Assembly (NCBI GenBank): GCA_003139095.1
Contig: PLHW01000010.1
Location: 1-64,000, forward strand
Source: Acidobacteriaceae bacterium
GTDB taxonomy: Bacteria > Acidobacteriota > Terriglobia > Terriglobales > Acidobacteriaceae
Length of the DNA: 64,000 bases
Direction of reading: 5' to 3'
Both the position numbers and the translations under genes were made by a program. The notes beneath the pieces are model-generated. The model made no database searches. It had not been told where the DNA came from and worked only from the letters and a program-made list of their open reading frames with translations. This document shows positions 55,091 through 64,000 of the stretch, one piece after another. The stretch's first letter is position 1; every line of letters starts with the position of its first letter.

Positions 55091-56146
55091 CTAACGCAGT
55101 GTCTCCATATAACTCACGACTGCGTCCAAATCTGTACCGCTCAACTGCATGGCCGGCATCAGCGAGCCGGGCTTTATTTTGTTCGGATCCTGAATCCAAA
55201 GGCGAAGCTTTTCTGGCGTATTGGGGGCGGCACCGGAGGCGATAGTGGCCCGGCTCATCAAGTGGGTGAGGTCCGGCCCGAAGCGCCCGTTGGCATTCGT
55301 TCCTGCCACGGCATGACAGTTGATGCAGGCAGTGCTTTCGAAAACCCGCCTGCCCGTCTCCACGCTTGCGTCCTGAACCGCGGGCTGTTGCTGGCTCCGG
55401 ACCCAAGCCGCAAAATCTTCGGGACTATCCACCGAGACACGCAGCAGCATCTTGGCGTGTTGTACTCCGCAGTACTGCGCACACTGGCCGAGAAAGATTC
55501 CGATGCGGTGCGGATCCATCCACATCCGGTTCGGATGGTTGGGAATCAGGTCGGTCTTGCCCGCGAGTTCCGGAATCCAGAAGCTGTGGTCCGTGTCAGC
55601 GGAAAGCAAAGTCAAAAAAGTAGGAGTTGGATTCTCAGGATCGCTCACCGGGATGTGCATCTCATTCGCTGTAACGATTCCCAGCTTCGGATAGCGAAAT
55701 TCCCACCAGTATTGGTGTCCGATGGCGGTGACTTCTATGGCGCTCGGCGGTTGGGGAGCGTCCTGAATGGCATGGATCACTCGCGCCGTGGCCAGGAACA
55801 AGACAACAACGATCAGGATTGGAATGATCGTCCAGGCCAACTCAATCTGGGTGCTTCCAAAGACTTGAGCGGGTTCGCGGCCCGCATCCACGGCTCGCCC
55901 GCGGAACTTAATAAGGGAGTAGACCAGTAACGTAAAAACGACGACAAAGATGATCCCGGTAATGATAAGGACAAATACAGATAGGTGAGCAATAGATTTG
56001 GCCGGCGTTGATTCAGGAGCAAAAATGTTCGTCGGGCTCAGAGCCGGAGAAGTTGCTCCGACGACCGCGCTCGCCTGCCAAATGACGGACAGCAAGACCG
56101 CGAGAGGTCCACGCGCAAACGAGTTGGTCGATCGCAAGGCTTGCAT
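55091..56146 (-). CDS. ctaC: Cytochrome c oxidase subunit II with cytochrome c domain
   Basis: A 351-residue subunit II: N-terminal signal/helix, two transmembrane helices, the cupredoxin domain with CuA ligands His187, Cys222, Cys226, His230 and Met233, then a cytochrome c domain with CINCH at 274-278. This fusion defines caa3 oxidases. The CuA loop reads CAQYC rather than the common CAEYC; Gln here replaces the Glu that offers a backbone ligand. It receives electrons from cytochrome c. Stop lies 18 bases before ctaD. Confidence 0.95.
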   Translation of the reverse strand: MQALRSTNSFARGPLAVLLSVIWQASAVVGATSPALSPTNIFAPESTPAKSIAHLSVFVLIITGIIFVVVFTLLVYSLIKFRGRAVDAGREPAQVFGSTQIELAWTIIPILIVVVLFLATARVIHAIQDAPQPPSAIEVTAIGHQYWWEFRYPKLGIVTANEMHIPVSDPENPTPTFLTLLSADTDHSFWIPELAGKTDLIPNHPNRMWMDPHRIGIFLGQCAQYCGVQHAKMLLRVSVDSPEDFAAWVRSQQQPAVQDASVETGRRVFESTACINCHAVAGTNANGRFGPDLTHLMSRATIASGAAPNTPEKLRLWIQDPNKIKPGSLMPAMQLSGTDLDAVVSYMETLR

Positions 56147-56211
56147 CCGTCAATCTCTCTTTCTCTCAAAACTTCAGCTCGAACCTTCGGCAGCGGCTCG
56201 ACTGTTCCGGG

Positions 56212-57573
56212 CTAATGAACTTCTGCACCGAGCGGATCGGCCTTCAGCTCAGTTGTACAGTTCTCGCAAGCAATCTCATGATTGAAGTCGAAATCAGTGT
56301 TTGCGGTGCCAGTAATCAGTCTTGCTCCGCGACTTGAAGTGAGATCCTGGATCGCCCACTTGATGAAAACCACAAGGCGACTCTGGAATTCCACGATGTA
56401 CATCAAGTGGATAAATACCCAGACTAGCCAAGCCGGCAGGCCCCAAAGATGAATCCCGAACACGTTGGCCACCGCGGCCGCGCGCCCGATCACCGCCAGA
56501 TTTCCTTTGTCGAGATATTCGAAGGCCTTCCGCGGCGGTTTGCCCTGGACCTTCCTGACGATCGCCTTGGCGGCATAGGTCCCCTGTTGCATCGCAACCT
56601 GTGCCACGCCTGCCAGCGGTTTTCCTTCCGCGTCCAAAGAGAGGGCTAGATCCCCGATCACATAGATGTCCGGAAACTCGGCGATGGTAAGGTCGGGGCC
56701 CACTTTGATCCTTCCGCCACGGTCGGTCTCAGCTCCTGTGCGTTTCGCTAGCGTTCTACCGAGGGCAGCAACGGTAACGCCGCCCGCCCAAATGACGGTC
56801 CTGGTATCCAGCCGCTCCTCGTGATCGCCTAACTCAAGGGTCACGCTCGCCTGATCCACGCTCTTAACCATGGCTTTGGTCTTAACCTGAACGCCGAGCT
56901 TGGCGAGCGATCGCTCCGCTTTTCGCGCTAGGTCTTCCGGGAAAGGCATTAGTAATCTCGGCGCGCCGTCGAGCAGAATGATGCGCGACTCTTCCGGGTG
57001 GATGGAGCGAAAGTCGTTCTTGAGCGTCTCGCGGGCGATTTCGCCGATGGCCCCCGCGAGTTCCACCCCGGTGGGACCCGCTCCCACGATTACGAACGTG
57101 AGCCAGGCTCGTCGTAGAGCGGGATCGGAGAGCCGTTCCGCGACTTCAAATGCATACAGAATTTTGTGCCGTATCGTCGTCGCTTCCTCCAGGCTCTTCA
57201 GGCCGGGGGCCCATTTCTGCCACTGATCGTTCCCGTAGTAAAAACTGGTTGAGCCGGATGCGACAATCAGAGAGTCGTATTCAAAACTCGCTCCATCAGC
57301 CAGCAGCACGCGCTTCAACGCCGGGTCGATATCCTCGACGTCGCCGAGCAACACGCGGGTATTTTTCTGGCGGCCCAAGACGCCCCGCAAGGGTGCTGCG
57401 ATTTCACCGGGAGAAAGCGAACCGGTGGCGACTTGATAGAGGAGAGGTTGAAAAAGGTGGTAGTTGCGCCGATCGATCAATATTATGTCAACTGGCGCTG
57501 ACCCAAGCGTGCGTGCTGCGCATAGTCCTCCAAATCCGCCCCCAATAATGATGACCTTTGATCGCCCGCTCAT
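56212..57573 (-). CDS. ndh: Type II NADH dehydrogenase (NDH-2)
   Basis: A 453-residue single-subunit flavoprotein: FAD site IIIGGGFGGLCAARTLG at the N-terminus, second nucleotide site FVIVGAGPTGVELAGAIGE, GDLALSLDAEGKPLAGVAQ and a membrane-associating C-terminal region (WLVWVFIHLMYIVEF). It oxidises NADH and reduces quinone without pumping protons. An added C-terminal tail of about 30 residues contains CENC, which is unusual. It lies 65 bases upstream of ctaC and 5 bases after the glgX stop, so it may be the entry point to this electron chain. Confidence 0.93.
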   Translation of the reverse strand: MSGRSKVIIIGGGFGGLCAARTLGSAPVDIILIDRRNYHLFQPLLYQVATGSLSPGEIAAPLRGVLGRQKNTRVLLGDVEDIDPALKRVLLADGASFEYDSLIVASGSTSFYYGNDQWQKWAPGLKSLEEATTIRHKILYAFEVAERLSDPALRRAWLTFVIVGAGPTGVELAGAIGEIARETLKNDFRSIHPEESRIILLDGAPRLLMPFPEDLARKAERSLAKLGVQVKTKAMVKSVDQASVTLELGDHEERLDTRTVIWAGGVTVAALGRTLAKRTGAETDRGGRIKVGPDLTIAEFPDIYVIGDLALSLDAEGKPLAGVAQVAMQQGTYAAKAIVRKVQGKPPRKAFEYLDKGNLAVIGRAAAVANVFGIHLWGLPAWLVWVFIHLMYIVEFQSRLVVFIKWAIQDLTSSRGARLITGTANTDFDFNHEIACENCTTELKADPLGAEVH

Positions 57574-57578
57574 AAGTC

Positions 57579-59726
57579 CTAACGTTCCTTCCTTCCCGAC
57601 CTGTTTCGAGACCGGAGCAACACAACTACCGATCTCGCAGCCACCTTGTAGCTCGCCGTCCTTAGCGGATCACCCTCAGAGAAATCACCGGGACTCGGCA
57701 ATGCTGTGTCTACGACTCTTGTCCACTCCTGCACGTAGCCTTCCTGAATGTGAAACTCCAATTCCTCCCAGTACGCGTTGATCATTACGTAGATGTCATC
57801 ATCGTTTTCGGAAGCACCGTGAAGGCAGAACGCCAGACTGCGGGAGTCATAGGACACGTCGGCCCTCGGCCCAGTCCCGTACCAGGCGACATCCTCCCGC
57901 CAGAACCGGCTGCGGCCCGACGCAGGATGGCTCTTGCGAAACGCAATCATGTTCTTGAAGAAACGAAAGACGTCCTGATTCGTCTGAAGTTGGCTCCAAT
58001 CCAGCCATCCCGCGGAGTTGTCCTGGTTGTACGGATTGTTGTTGCCGAACTGCGTGTTCAGAAATTCATCGCCGGCGCGGAACATGGGAGTTCCGTTCGA
58101 CAGCATGAGCAGGCAGAACAAATTCTTCACTTGTTTGCGGCGTAGCGCCAACACTTCGGACGGCGCGCCTTCGTCGCCCTCGTGGCCGCAATTCCAGCTG
58201 TAATTGTCGTCAGTTCCATCCCGGTTGTTATTTCCATTCGCCCAGTTGCGCTTCTGGTTATAGGCGACCAAGTCGTAGAGGGTGAAGCCGTCGTGCGAAG
58301 CGATGTAGTTCACGCTCTGGTAGGCGTGATAGGCGCCGGCGCGGCTGTCGGGGAAAAAATCGTCGCTACCATAGATGCGCAGCATCAGGTCAGGAACCAT
58401 TCCAGGATCACCTCTTACAAATCGGCGGACGTCGTCCCGGAAGCGCCCGTTCCACTGGAGCCAGGTGATGCCGGGGAATCCCCGCCCGAGTTGATAAGCG
58501 CCCGTATCCCAAGGCTCCGCGATCAACCGTAACCGTCCCAACTCCGGATCGGCCGCGATCTCACTGAAAATGGGAGCATGCCCCCAGTTGAGAGATCCAT
58601 CCGCATTCCGGCTGAACACGGACGCCAGATCGAAGCGGAATCCGTCAACATGCATCTCCTTTTTCCAATACCGCAAGCTGTCCATCACCATTTGGCGTAC
58701 GTGTGCCTCGCCAAAATTCAAGGTATTGCCGGTACCGGAGTAATTGGCGTACGGGTTGGCCGGGTCGGAGGACATCATGTAATAGCCGGCGCTGTCGAAA
58801 CCCTTGTAGCTGTAAACGGGGCCCCGGTGATCTCCCTCGCAAGTGTGGTTGTACACAACGTCGAGCACCACGCCGATCCCCGCATGGTGAAATGCCTTCA
58901 CCATGTTTCTGAATTCAATATGCTGCTCATCGTCATCGCGGGTACTGGCGTATTGCGCGTGGGGCGCGAAGAAATTTAAAGGCATGTAGCCCCAGTAGTC
59001 ACCTTCCTGCGGGTCGCGCTGGAAGATCGGCATCAGCTCGACAACCGTGATTCCGAGATCTTTCAGATATGGGATCTTCTCTACCAGACCCGCATACGTT
59101 CCGGCCCGAGAATGATCGACTCCCGAGTTGGGGTTTTTCGTGAAACCCTTCACGTGAAGTTCGTAAATGATTGCGTCCGACTCGTGATGAAGCGACCGGT
59201 CCTCTGCCCAGTCAAAAACTGGACGGTGAGCCGTCAGCACGCCCAATGGTGCGCGGCCTGCGTTTGCTCCTTCTCGCATTGCCAGAGTGCGATCGAACTC
59301 GGCCGGGAAAAACACCCCTCTCGCGTAAGGATCGAGCAGAACCTTCTGTGGGTCGAAGCTATGAATGCTGGAAGCAGTTTGGCCCGATACCGAGTAGGCG
59401 TAATAGGCACACCCGCCAATTCTTGAAAGTGGGACTCGACAATGCCAAATCTGTCCCGACTTGTTGCGCAGAAAGTCGAAACGGTACGTTAGAAGCGGAT
59501 TGACCAGATCGGTAGAAGAGTAGAGCAACAGCGTGACGCTTTCCGCATGTTCCGACTGCACGGCAAAGTTGAACGCTTGCTCGTCTTCAATCCAGATAAC
59601 GCCAAGGGGAAGAGGACTGCCTTCGGCCTGCGCCCACGTCGGTCGCTTCGTGACTGAGGTAGTCGTGGTCACGGCCGTGCCCGAATCATCCACGCCAGCA
59701 AGCAACTCTTGGATGGAATTGTTCAC
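57579..59726 (-). CDS. glgX: Glycogen debranching enzyme
   Basis: A 715-residue GH13 protein with an N-terminal CBM48 region and the catalytic barrel. Regions: VVYNHTCEGDHRGP, DGFRFDLASVF (nucleophile Asp), LIAEPWDTGAYQLG (acid Glu) and ASHDGFTLYD (transition-state Asp). It is the size and form of GlgX/TreX isoamylase-type enzymes that hydrolyse alpha-1,6 branches of glycogen. Starts with GTG at 59726. It lies just before ndh; whether it shares a promoter with the respiratory genes is not known. Confidence 0.94.
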   Translation of the reverse strand: MNNSIQELLAGVDDSGTAVTTTTSVTKRPTWAQAEGSPLPLGVIWIEDEQAFNFAVQSEHAESVTLLLYSSTDLVNPLLTYRFDFLRNKSGQIWHCRVPLSRIGGCAYYAYSVSGQTASSIHSFDPQKVLLDPYARGVFFPAEFDRTLAMREGANAGRAPLGVLTAHRPVFDWAEDRSLHHESDAIIYELHVKGFTKNPNSGVDHSRAGTYAGLVEKIPYLKDLGITVVELMPIFQRDPQEGDYWGYMPLNFFAPHAQYASTRDDDEQHIEFRNMVKAFHHAGIGVVLDVVYNHTCEGDHRGPVYSYKGFDSAGYYMMSSDPANPYANYSGTGNTLNFGEAHVRQMVMDSLRYWKKEMHVDGFRFDLASVFSRNADGSLNWGHAPIFSEIAADPELGRLRLIAEPWDTGAYQLGRGFPGITWLQWNGRFRDDVRRFVRGDPGMVPDLMLRIYGSDDFFPDSRAGAYHAYQSVNYIASHDGFTLYDLVAYNQKRNWANGNNNRDGTDDNYSWNCGHEGDEGAPSEVLALRRKQVKNLFCLLMLSNGTPMFRAGDEFLNTQFGNNNPYNQDNSAGWLDWSQLQTNQDVFRFFKNMIAFRKSHPASGRSRFWREDVAWYGTGPRADVSYDSRSLAFCLHGASENDDDIYVMINAYWEELEFHIQEGYVQEWTRVVDTALPSPGDFSEGDPLRTASYKVAARSVVVLLRSRNRSGRKER

Positions 59727-60043
59727 TTTGCCTCATTCATGCAGATTGCGATTGGACCTTCCACGATCCCCACAAAACGCACAGTTATGCCGTCACGGCC
59801 GACGTCCAACCGTCGTTCCAAAGGATTCTGCATCCGGCATTCCACGCTAGGAGTAGGGCTCGTTTGTCTTGAAGGCTTGTGCAGGATCAATCACTTAGTC
59901 CCGCGGAGAGCTATGCGTGGCAGAAGGCGGGCTGTGCTGCGTTTTGGCGCCTGTCGTCAGGAGTCCGTCACTTGCCAATCCAGCCGACACCGGTCAACCG
60001 ATACGCGTGTCCCGATTCGATGGAAGCAGTCAACGGGAGTGAG
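59727..60043. other. Intergenic region, no gene recognised
   Basis: About 320 bases between the thiO stop and the glgX start. It should hold the glgX promoter. No ORF with family features, RNA gene or repeat was seen. Confidence 0.5.
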
Positions 60044-61201
60044 CTATCTTCCTGTGACTTGTGGGGCGCATTCAGTTATCTGGTGGGAGACCAGATGGGC
60101 GGTCGCAGGAGCCAAGAGAATGCCGTTGCGATAGTGCCCATATGCGAGCCACACATTCGTTCCCGGCACTCTACCGATCGTGGGCGCATGGCTTTCGCTC
60201 GCAGGCCGGAAGCCTGTCCACTCCCGCGTTGGTTCCAGCATGGATATCGGTGTGTAAAAGGAGCCGACGGCATGGCGAATCTCGCTGATCCGCTCTGGAT
60301 TGACGCTTCTGTTGAAGCCACCCTGCTCTTCCGACGAACCGGCGATAGTGAACCCACTCTTTCGTTGCACGATGTAGTGGTGGCCATTCCGCAGGATCGG
60401 ACGTAGTGAACCCGAGAGAAGCCGATACCCGACCAGGTGGCCTTTGACGGGAAAGCTTTCGGGGATGTGTGTGGTCACTCCCAAGCGGCTGACAGGAATC
60501 TGTGAACTCCAGGCACCGGCAGCCAAGACGAGATGTCGCCCGATGATCCGCTGCTCGCGGACTCTCACCATCACCCGGCGGCGTTCCGCGTCAATCTTCT
60601 CCACCGGGCTGTTTTCTAGAATCCTGACGCCTTCGCATTCACATACGGCTCGCAAGGCTCGAAGCAGGTCGGCGGGAGCCACACAAGCATCGTCCGGATA
60701 ATAAAGCACGCCCAGCAGGCCTTCTAAATTCAGGCCTGGTGCGAGTGCACTCAGACTTGACGGACAGAGCATCTGAGCCGAGATTCCGAAGCGACGCTGA
60801 GTGTCGGCGCGTCTTCGCAGCGCGCGCCAGCCCTCGTGGTCATAGGCCAATTCGATCGCACCGCACTTGCGATAGTCAATCGAGATGCCGCTCTCCTTCT
60901 CGAACTGGCGAACGAATGTGGGGTACATGGCTAGGCTCTCGATCGCGAATCGAGCCGCTGGCGAAGGTTCGCGATACTCCCCGCCCGGGGCAAGCATGCC
61001 TGCGCCGGCAGCGCTTGCCTCTCCCCCGAAACTACCCGCATCGATGAGGACGACCCTGCAACCTGCCTTTGAGAGTAGCCATGCGATCGAACTGCCCATG
61101 AGGCCGGCACCGACGACAAGCACGTCTTGAAAAGCGTCCGCTTCAAGGACGTTGGACCGCTCGGCGATTAAGCGCTCCTCACCGGTTTCATGACCAAACA
61201 C
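60044..61201 (-). CDS. thiO: Glycine oxidase ThiO (FAD-dependent)
   Basis: A 385-residue DAO-family flavoprotein with the FAD motif VLVVGAGLMGSSIAWLLSKAG and the terminal region TIGRVPGTNVWLAYGHYRNG followed by ILLAPATAHL. In thiamine synthesis ThiO oxidises glycine to iminoglycine for the thiazole ring. Its position 37 bases after thiC supports this assignment rather than another amino-acid oxidase. Start is GTG 61201. Confidence 0.9.
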   Translation of the reverse strand: MFGHETGEERLIAERSNVLEADAFQDVLVVGAGLMGSSIAWLLSKAGCRVVLIDAGSFGGEASAAGAGMLAPGGEYREPSPAARFAIESLAMYPTFVRQFEKESGISIDYRKCGAIELAYDHEGWRALRRRADTQRRFGISAQMLCPSSLSALAPGLNLEGLLGVLYYPDDACVAPADLLRALRAVCECEGVRILENSPVEKIDAERRRVMVRVREQRIIGRHLVLAAGAWSSQIPVSRLGVTTHIPESFPVKGHLVGYRLLSGSLRPILRNGHHYIVQRKSGFTIAGSSEEQGGFNRSVNPERISEIRHAVGSFYTPISMLEPTREWTGFRPASESHAPTIGRVPGTNVWLAYGHYRNGILLAPATAHLVSHQITECAPQVTGR

Positions 61202-61238
61202 TGTCTACTCCTCAATCTCTAGACGACTCCACCCACAT

Positions 61239-63496
<2,258 letters not shown>

Positions 63497-63597
63497 GGCT
63501 GTTCCTGCCCCGTTCCTATCCTTATTAATACTGCTGTCCGTGGCACCTGTCCGGAGAATGGCAGTCATACCCTTCGAAGGCCAATCTTTGCATATAC

Positions 63598-64000
63598 TTA
63601 GGCCGGCACTTTTGTTGCTGCTTGATCAGAAAAGATCACCGCCCGCTCCTGATTAATCTTTCCTGCCGGAATCGACTGGTCGCCCTGGCGCAGGCGGGCT
63701 AGCATGATGGCTTTCTCACTGCCAGTAGCCAACCACAGGATCCGGCGGGCGCGATTGATAATCGGATAGGTCAGAGTCATTCGCCGCCTGTGCTGGTATT
63801 CACCTGTCAGAGCTACGTCAGCCTCGGTGATCTTGAGTACTGGATCTCCCGGCACAAGGGAGGCGGTATGCCCGTCCGGCCCCAGGCCCAAGTGGACCAA
63901 GTCCAGGACCGGCGGAGTCCCGGCAATATCACGCAAGGTTGCGGCATAGCGCGCGACTCCTGTTTCCAGATCGGGCGATTCCACCGGCATGGCGTGGATC
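63598..64000 (-). CDS. pgl: 6-Phosphogluconolactonase, C-terminal part
   Basis: About 134 C-terminal residues of the SOL/DevB-type lactonase: LVHLGLGPDGHTASLVPGDP contains the active-site Asp/His region, and RMTLTYPIINRARRILWLAT follows. The frame is open to the window end, so the start lies outside. It hydrolyses 6-phosphogluconolactone in the oxidative pentose phosphate pathway. It stops 101 bases before the thiG start on the same strand. Confidence 0.9.
   Translation of the reverse strand, partial: IHAMPVESPDLETGVARYAATLRDIAGTPPVLDLVHLGLGPDGHTASLVPGDPVLKITEADVALTGEYQHRRRMTLTYPIINRARRILWLATGSEKAIMLARLRQGDQSIPAGKINQERAVIFSDQAATKVPA

Noticed and set aside
63497-63597. TPP riboswitch before thiG
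   Set aside because: The conserved CUGAGA and ACCUGAUC-like core segments were not found on the minus strand.

Overview
The window looks like a piece of an Acidobacteriota chromosome (Terriglobia/Koribacter-like). I infer this from gene families rather than from any database search: a very large Oar-type TonB-dependent receptor with an N-terminal carboxypeptidase-like fold, a winged-helix/Ser-Thr-kinase/TPR fusion protein, a propeller-type histidine kinase with many PAS domains, a caa3 oxidase operon joined to a cytochrome b-c fusion, and moderately high G+C. Nearly all of it is ordinary chromosomal coding sequence. No rRNA, tRNA, CRISPR array, prophage or plasmid functions were seen. The only mobile element is a damaged IS6-family insertion sequence at 4187-5003.

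Layout. 1-4028 (+): the 3' end of an RND efflux operon (adaptor, pump, small DUF2892 membrane protein). 4054-5003: a receiver-like gene fragment cut by the IS6 element, whose transposase 5' part lies inverted. 5178-13399 (-): a two-component cluster made of a propeller/5-PAS histidine kinase, a FixJ-like regulator, a lone receiver and a REC-winged helix-AAA ATPase protein. It is transcribed divergently from the Oar-like receptor (13573-17109, +). 17396-19716: two convergent peptidoglycan enzymes (M15/DUF882 peptidase, YcbB-type L,D-transpeptidase). 20134-26385: a 37-residue gene, a GAF-sigma54 activator, and the winged-helix kinase TPR protein. 26366-32055 (-): a decayed kinase fragment, a LEA-like secreted protein, an MscS channel, an alpha/beta hydrolase, an ECF sigma factor and an outer-membrane beta-barrel. 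32653-36776 (+): a secreted protein of unknown function, then STAS-MlaE-MlaF-MlaD-lipoprotein, a phospholipid-type ABC system. 37129-45202 (+): phosphoketolase, transketolase, ribose-5-P isomerase B, transaldolase, a HAD phosphatase and a SpoIIE-type phosphatase. 45336-59726 (-): a long, tightly packed respiratory operon (glgX, ndh, ctaC, ctaD, ctaE, an unknown membrane protein, diheme cytochrome c, Rieske protein, cytochrome b-c fusion, ctaG, ctaB), followed by FUSC-like and split ThrE exporters. 60044-64000 (-): thiamine genes thiG-thiC-thiO behind a 6-phosphogluconolactonase cut by the window end.

How they work together. The central carbon block (phosphoketolase plus the non-oxidative pentose phosphate enzymes, with pgl and glgX nearby) interconverts sugar phosphates and can yield acetyl phosphate. 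Transketolase and phosphoketolase both need thiamine diphosphate, which the thi genes help make. The respiratory block can take NADH through a non-pumping NDH-2 to quinone, then via Rieske/cytochrome b-c/diheme c to a caa3 oxidase, with heme O synthesis and copper-assembly genes in the same run. The regulators at 5-26 kb are rich in fused domain architectures. The clearest structural oddities are the internally inverted IS6 element with its flanking truncations, the four-gene HK/triple-receiver cluster, the cytochrome b6-type/c fusion with an unknown membrane partner, and thiG-thiC-thiO without thiS.
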